Part shown: positions 61,478 through 64,000 of the stretch, one piece after another | Layout of the letters: the number at the start of each line of letters is the position of its first letter | How positions within the stretch are numbered: position 1 is the stretch's first letter | Assembly: GCA_965230615.1 (NCBI GenBank) | Contig: OZ246012.1 | Span: 868,001 to 932,000 of the forward strand | Direction: 5' to 3' | DNA length: 64,000 bases | From: G965230615 sp965230615 | Lineage (GTDB): Bacteria; Pseudomonadota; Gammaproteobacteria; HTCC5015 | The notes under the pieces: model-generated | The model's database searches: none | Seen by the model: the letters and a program-made list of their open reading frames with translations, nothing else | What the model was told of the DNA's origin: nothing | Made by a program: the position numbers and the translations under genes

Positions 61478-63229
61478 TTACATACCCGATGCCATTTTAG
61501 GTGCTGCCGAGTCCTGCTGTTCTTCTTCCTTATCTAACTCTGTCTTCTTGGCGGGTCCTTTCTCGTACTCTTCTAAAAAGCCAATCAGCTCTTCACGCAA
61601 GCCGTAATAATTCGGATGGTCAAGCAACATCTGGCGTGTTCTTGGTCTTGGTAGTGGCACATCCATAATTTTACCCACTCTTGCTCTTGGGCCATTGGTC
61701 ATCATAATCACGCGATCGGCCATTAAGATGGCTTCATCAACATCATGTGTCACCATAACCGCTGTTACATGTGTACGCTCCCAAACTTCCATCAGAACTT
61801 CCTGTAAGTCCCATCGAGTTAGAGAATCTAGCATACCAAATGGTTCATCAAGCAATAATAACTTAGGTGAAAGAGCAAATGCACGCGCAATACCCACGCG
61901 CTGTTTCATACCATTAGATAATTCAGAAGCACGTTTATTCATTGAATCTCCCAAACCTACACGGTTAAGATAATACTCAATGATATCTTTTCGCTCAGAT
62001 TTTTGTGCATGCGGATAAACCCGCTCAACACCTAATTCAACATTCTCAAATGCACTTAACCATGGAAATAAGCTCGGCGCCTGAAATACAACACCTCGAT
62101 CAGGACCTGCTGTTGTTACCTCTTTATTATCTAAAATAATACCGCCATCAGTAATTTCATTCAGGCCAGCGACCATAGATAATACTGTTGACTTACCACA
62201 ACCAGAGTGACCGATCAGTGAGATAAACTCACCTTTTTTCATATTGAGATTAAAATCTTCCACCACAACGGCAGGGCCTTTAGGTGTGGGATATGTTTTA
62301 CCGACTTTAAAAAACTCAACATATTTCTCTTTACCTAAATTGTCTGTAATTTCGCGTACAACTCGTGGCGCATCTTTATCAAACTCAGTTGCGGTATTCG
62401 GCAGTATTTTAGGCAGGTTAATCACTGATGAGCTGGCATCGGCTTTCTCTGAGCCAACTTGCATTAAATATCGAGTAACCTCACCACGTAATCGTTTAAA
62501 GGTATCGTTATGATTCATTTCCGTCCGGTCACGTGGGCGTGGGATATCCACTTTAAACTCTGGCCCTAAGGTTGCATTTGGCCCAGGATTTAGTGGAATA
62601 ATGCGGTCTGCCAACAGGATCGCTTCGTCCACATCATTGGTGATAAGAATAACGGTTTTCTTTTCTTGGCTCCAAATTTGCTCAATCTCATCTTGCAGCT
62701 TAGCACGCGTCAAAGCATCAAGCGCACTGAGCGGTTCATCGAGCAGTAAGATATCCGGACTAATCGCCAATGCGCGTGCTACAGCTACACGTTGGCGCAT
62801 ACCGCCTGATAACTCTGCCGGGCGTAAGTCAACTGCATGCGACAAGCCAACCATATCAATATATTTATGAATATGCGCCTGACGCTCAGCAGCACTCATA
62901 CTAGAGAAAACAGCATCCACCCCAAGAGCGATATTACCGAACACCGTTAACCATGGCATTAGCGAGTAACTTTGAAATACAATACCACGCTCAGGCGCAG
63001 GTTCCTTAACCAACTTACCTTCAAGCAGAATCTCACCGCTATCAGGCGTAATTAAACCCGCAATACTCGACATAAGTGTTGTTTTACCACTGCCAGAAAA
63101 ACCAACAATAGCCACAAACTCACCTTCTTCTATACTTAAGTTGATATCTTTGAGAATATCAACCTTATTCGAGCCAGAACCATAGGATTTACTTACATTA
63201 TTGAGTTCTAAATAAGCCATTTCATTCAC
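61478..63229 (-). CDS. Nitrate ABC transporter, fused double ATPase NrtCD
   Basis: 583 residues holding two complete ABC ATPases. First: GFSGSGKTTL (Walker A, near 43), LSGGMRQRVAVARA, LLLDEPLSALD. Second, from residue 310: GHSGCGKSTV, LSNGMKQRVGIARA, LLLDEPFGMLD, and H-loop MVTHDVDE; the first domain has ITNDVDE, so its H-loop His is replaced by Asn. In cyanobacteria NrtC and NrtD are separate, and NrtC carries a substrate-binding tail instead. Starts MAYLELNN (63220) or MNEMAY (63229); AAAGGTG fits the former. 8 bp after nrtB. Confidence 0.9.
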   Translation of the reverse strand: MNEMAYLELNNVSKSYGSGSNKVDILKDINLSIEEGEFVAIVGFSGSGKTTLMSSIAGLITPDSGEILLEGKLVKEPAPERGIVFQSYSLMPWLTVFGNIALGVDAVFSSMSAAERQAHIHKYIDMVGLSHAVDLRPAELSGGMRQRVAVARALAISPDILLLDEPLSALDALTRAKLQDEIEQIWSQEKKTVILITNDVDEAILLADRIIPLNPGPNATLGPEFKVDIPRPRDRTEMNHNDTFKRLRGEVTRYLMQVGSEKADASSSVINLPKILPNTATEFDKDAPRVVREITDNLGKEKYVEFFKVGKTYPTPKGPAVVVEDFNLNMKKGEFISLIGHSGCGKSTVLSMVAGLNEITDGGIILDNKEVTTAGPDRGVVFQAPSLFPWLSAFENVELGVERVYPHAQKSERKDIIEYYLNRVGLGDSMNKRASELSNGMKQRVGIARAFALSPKLLLLDEPFGMLDSLTRWDLQEVLMEVWERTHVTAVMVTHDVDEAILMADRVIMMTNGPRARVGKIMDVPLPRPRTRQMLLDHPNYYGLREELIGFLEEYEKGPAKKTELDKEEEQQDSAAPKMASGM

Positions 63230-63237
63230 CTTTATTA

Positions 63238-64000
63238 TTATCGCTTATCGCTGTAAGTGAACAGCTGCTGCAAGGTCAACATGATACGGTCAAGTAAGAA
63301 ACCGATAATACCGATCGTGAATACAGCCACCATGATCCGACCTAAAGAGTCAGAGCTACCATTTTGGAATTCATCCCAGACAAATTTCCCCAGCCCTGGA
63401 TTCTGCGCCAACATTTCTGCGGCAATAAGCACCATCCAGCCCACACCCAGTGATAAACGCATGCCAGTAAAAATTAGCGGTAGTGATGATGGCAGAACAA
63501 TTTTCAATACTTTGGTATACCAGTTTAGCTGTAATACTTTTGATACATTCATCAAGTCTTTATCGATAGACGATACACCCAGTGCAGTATTGATCAATGT
63601 TGGCCACAAACAACACAGTGTTACTGTAACTGCAGACGTTAAAAAGGACTTTTGGAACCAACTATCATCAGTCACCACATAGGTAGCACTCACAACCAGT
63701 GTGACAATGGGTAGCCAGGCTAATGGGGATACCGGTTTAAATACCTGTATCATTGGGTTTAATGCCGCCTGTATAGTGGTACTAAGGCCACACATAATCC
63801 CTAAAGGCACAGCAACAATAACCCCAATCAAAAAACCAAAGAACACCGTTTGCAGACTGGTAAAAATTTGGTCTAAGTAAGTTGGCTTACCTGTATACTT
63901 TCTTACTTTAATAACCGCATCAGGGTTTTTCTCTAGCTTTTTAGCATTACGCTTTTCCTGACGCTCATAAAAAGCCACTTCCTTTTCCCGCTCTTCATAG
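63238..64000 (-). CDS. nrtB: Nitrate ABC transporter permease NrtB (5' end beyond window)
   Basis: Inner-membrane permease for nitrate. The frame stays open to the window edge (YEEREKEVAFYERQEKR), so the true start is upstream. Membrane segments FFGFLIGVIVAVPLGIM, WLPIVTLVVSATYV, IFTGMRLSLGVGWMVLIAAE and the EAA-like loop VLPSSLPLIFTGMRLSLGVG. A charged N-terminal stretch precedes the first helix. The binding protein NrtA is expected next, outside the window. Confidence 0.88.
   Translation of the reverse strand, partial: YEEREKEVAFYERQEKRNAKKLEKNPDAVIKVRKYTGKPTYLDQIFTSLQTVFFGFLIGVIVAVPLGIMCGLSTTIQAALNPMIQVFKPVSPLAWLPIVTLVVSATYVVTDDSWFQKSFLTSAVTVTLCCLWPTLINTALGVSSIDKDLMNVSKVLQLNWYTKVLKIVLPSSLPLIFTGMRLSLGVGWMVLIAAEMLAQNPGLGKFVWDEFQNGSSDSLGRIMVAVFTIGIIGFLLDRIMLTLQQLFTYSDKR

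Overview
The window looks like a chromosome segment of a marine-type gammaproteobacterium (Pseudomonadales/Cellvibrionales-like). Evidence is conserved gene order: gacA/uvrY-uvrC-pgsA-tRNA-Gly-tRNA-Cys-tRNA-Leu, recJ-prfB-lysS, and yceD-rpmF-plsX-fabH. A nirBD/nitrate-reductase cluster sits beside a narK-type transporter and a Ser/Thr kinase, an arrangement I recall from Pseudomonas. The species is not identifiable from the sequence alone.

Bases 1 to about 17,510 are the right-hand part of an integrated mobile element; its other end lies before base 1. In order it carries a Zn/Co/Cd-type RND efflux cargo (end of czcB, czcA, a CzcN-like methyltransferase), a plasmid-type RepA on the minus strand, and membrane proteins. 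Then come a short C5 cytosine methyltransferase with a second ORF nested in another frame, a VirD4/TraD-like coupling ATPase, a palindrome-rich candidate oriT or structured RNA, a MOBF (TrwC/TraI) relaxase-helicase, small accessory genes, an AlpA-type regulator and a tyrosine integrase. The integrase lies against the 3' end of a tRNA-Leu gene, the presumed attachment site. No type IV secretion channel genes are visible, so transfer needs genes outside the window or a helper.

That tRNA-Leu(UAA) gene (17512-17870, minus) is interrupted by a 272-nt group I intron between anticodon bases U34 and A35. The position and core sequences match the cyanobacterial/plastid tRNA-Leu intron family. This is the most striking single feature.

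Bases 17.9-24.8 kb are housekeeping genes on the minus strand: tRNA-Cys, tRNA-Gly, pgsA, uvrC, gacA/uvrY, fabH, plsX, rpmF, yceD. Bases 25.1-32.9 kb (plus) encode a two-subunit pyruvate carboxylase (pycA, pycB), Maf, and a Na+-pumping oxaloacetate decarboxylase (oadG, oadA, oadB). Together these could form an ATP- and Na+-linked pyruvate/oxaloacetate loop. A large periplasmic-propeller diguanylate cyclase follows (33.1-36.4 kb).

Bases 36.4-48 kb (minus) hold lysS, prfB (with the programmed +1 frameshift), recJ, an RpfE-like gene, a GIY-YIG protein, a methyltransferase, a LysM-like periplasmic protein, a RoxA-like di-heme cytochrome c, and two tandem paralogues of unknown function.

Bases 47.6-64 kb are a nitrate-assimilation island. 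A minus-strand operon nirB-nirD-nasA-dmsBC-like-cobA diverges from a plus-strand narK plus PP2C-kinase pair. The intergenic region has two back-to-back sigma-54 promoters and NtrC-like half-sites. Further on are a DUF445 protein, an outer-membrane barrel, a fused double-ATPase NrtCD and the permease NrtB (cut by the window end).
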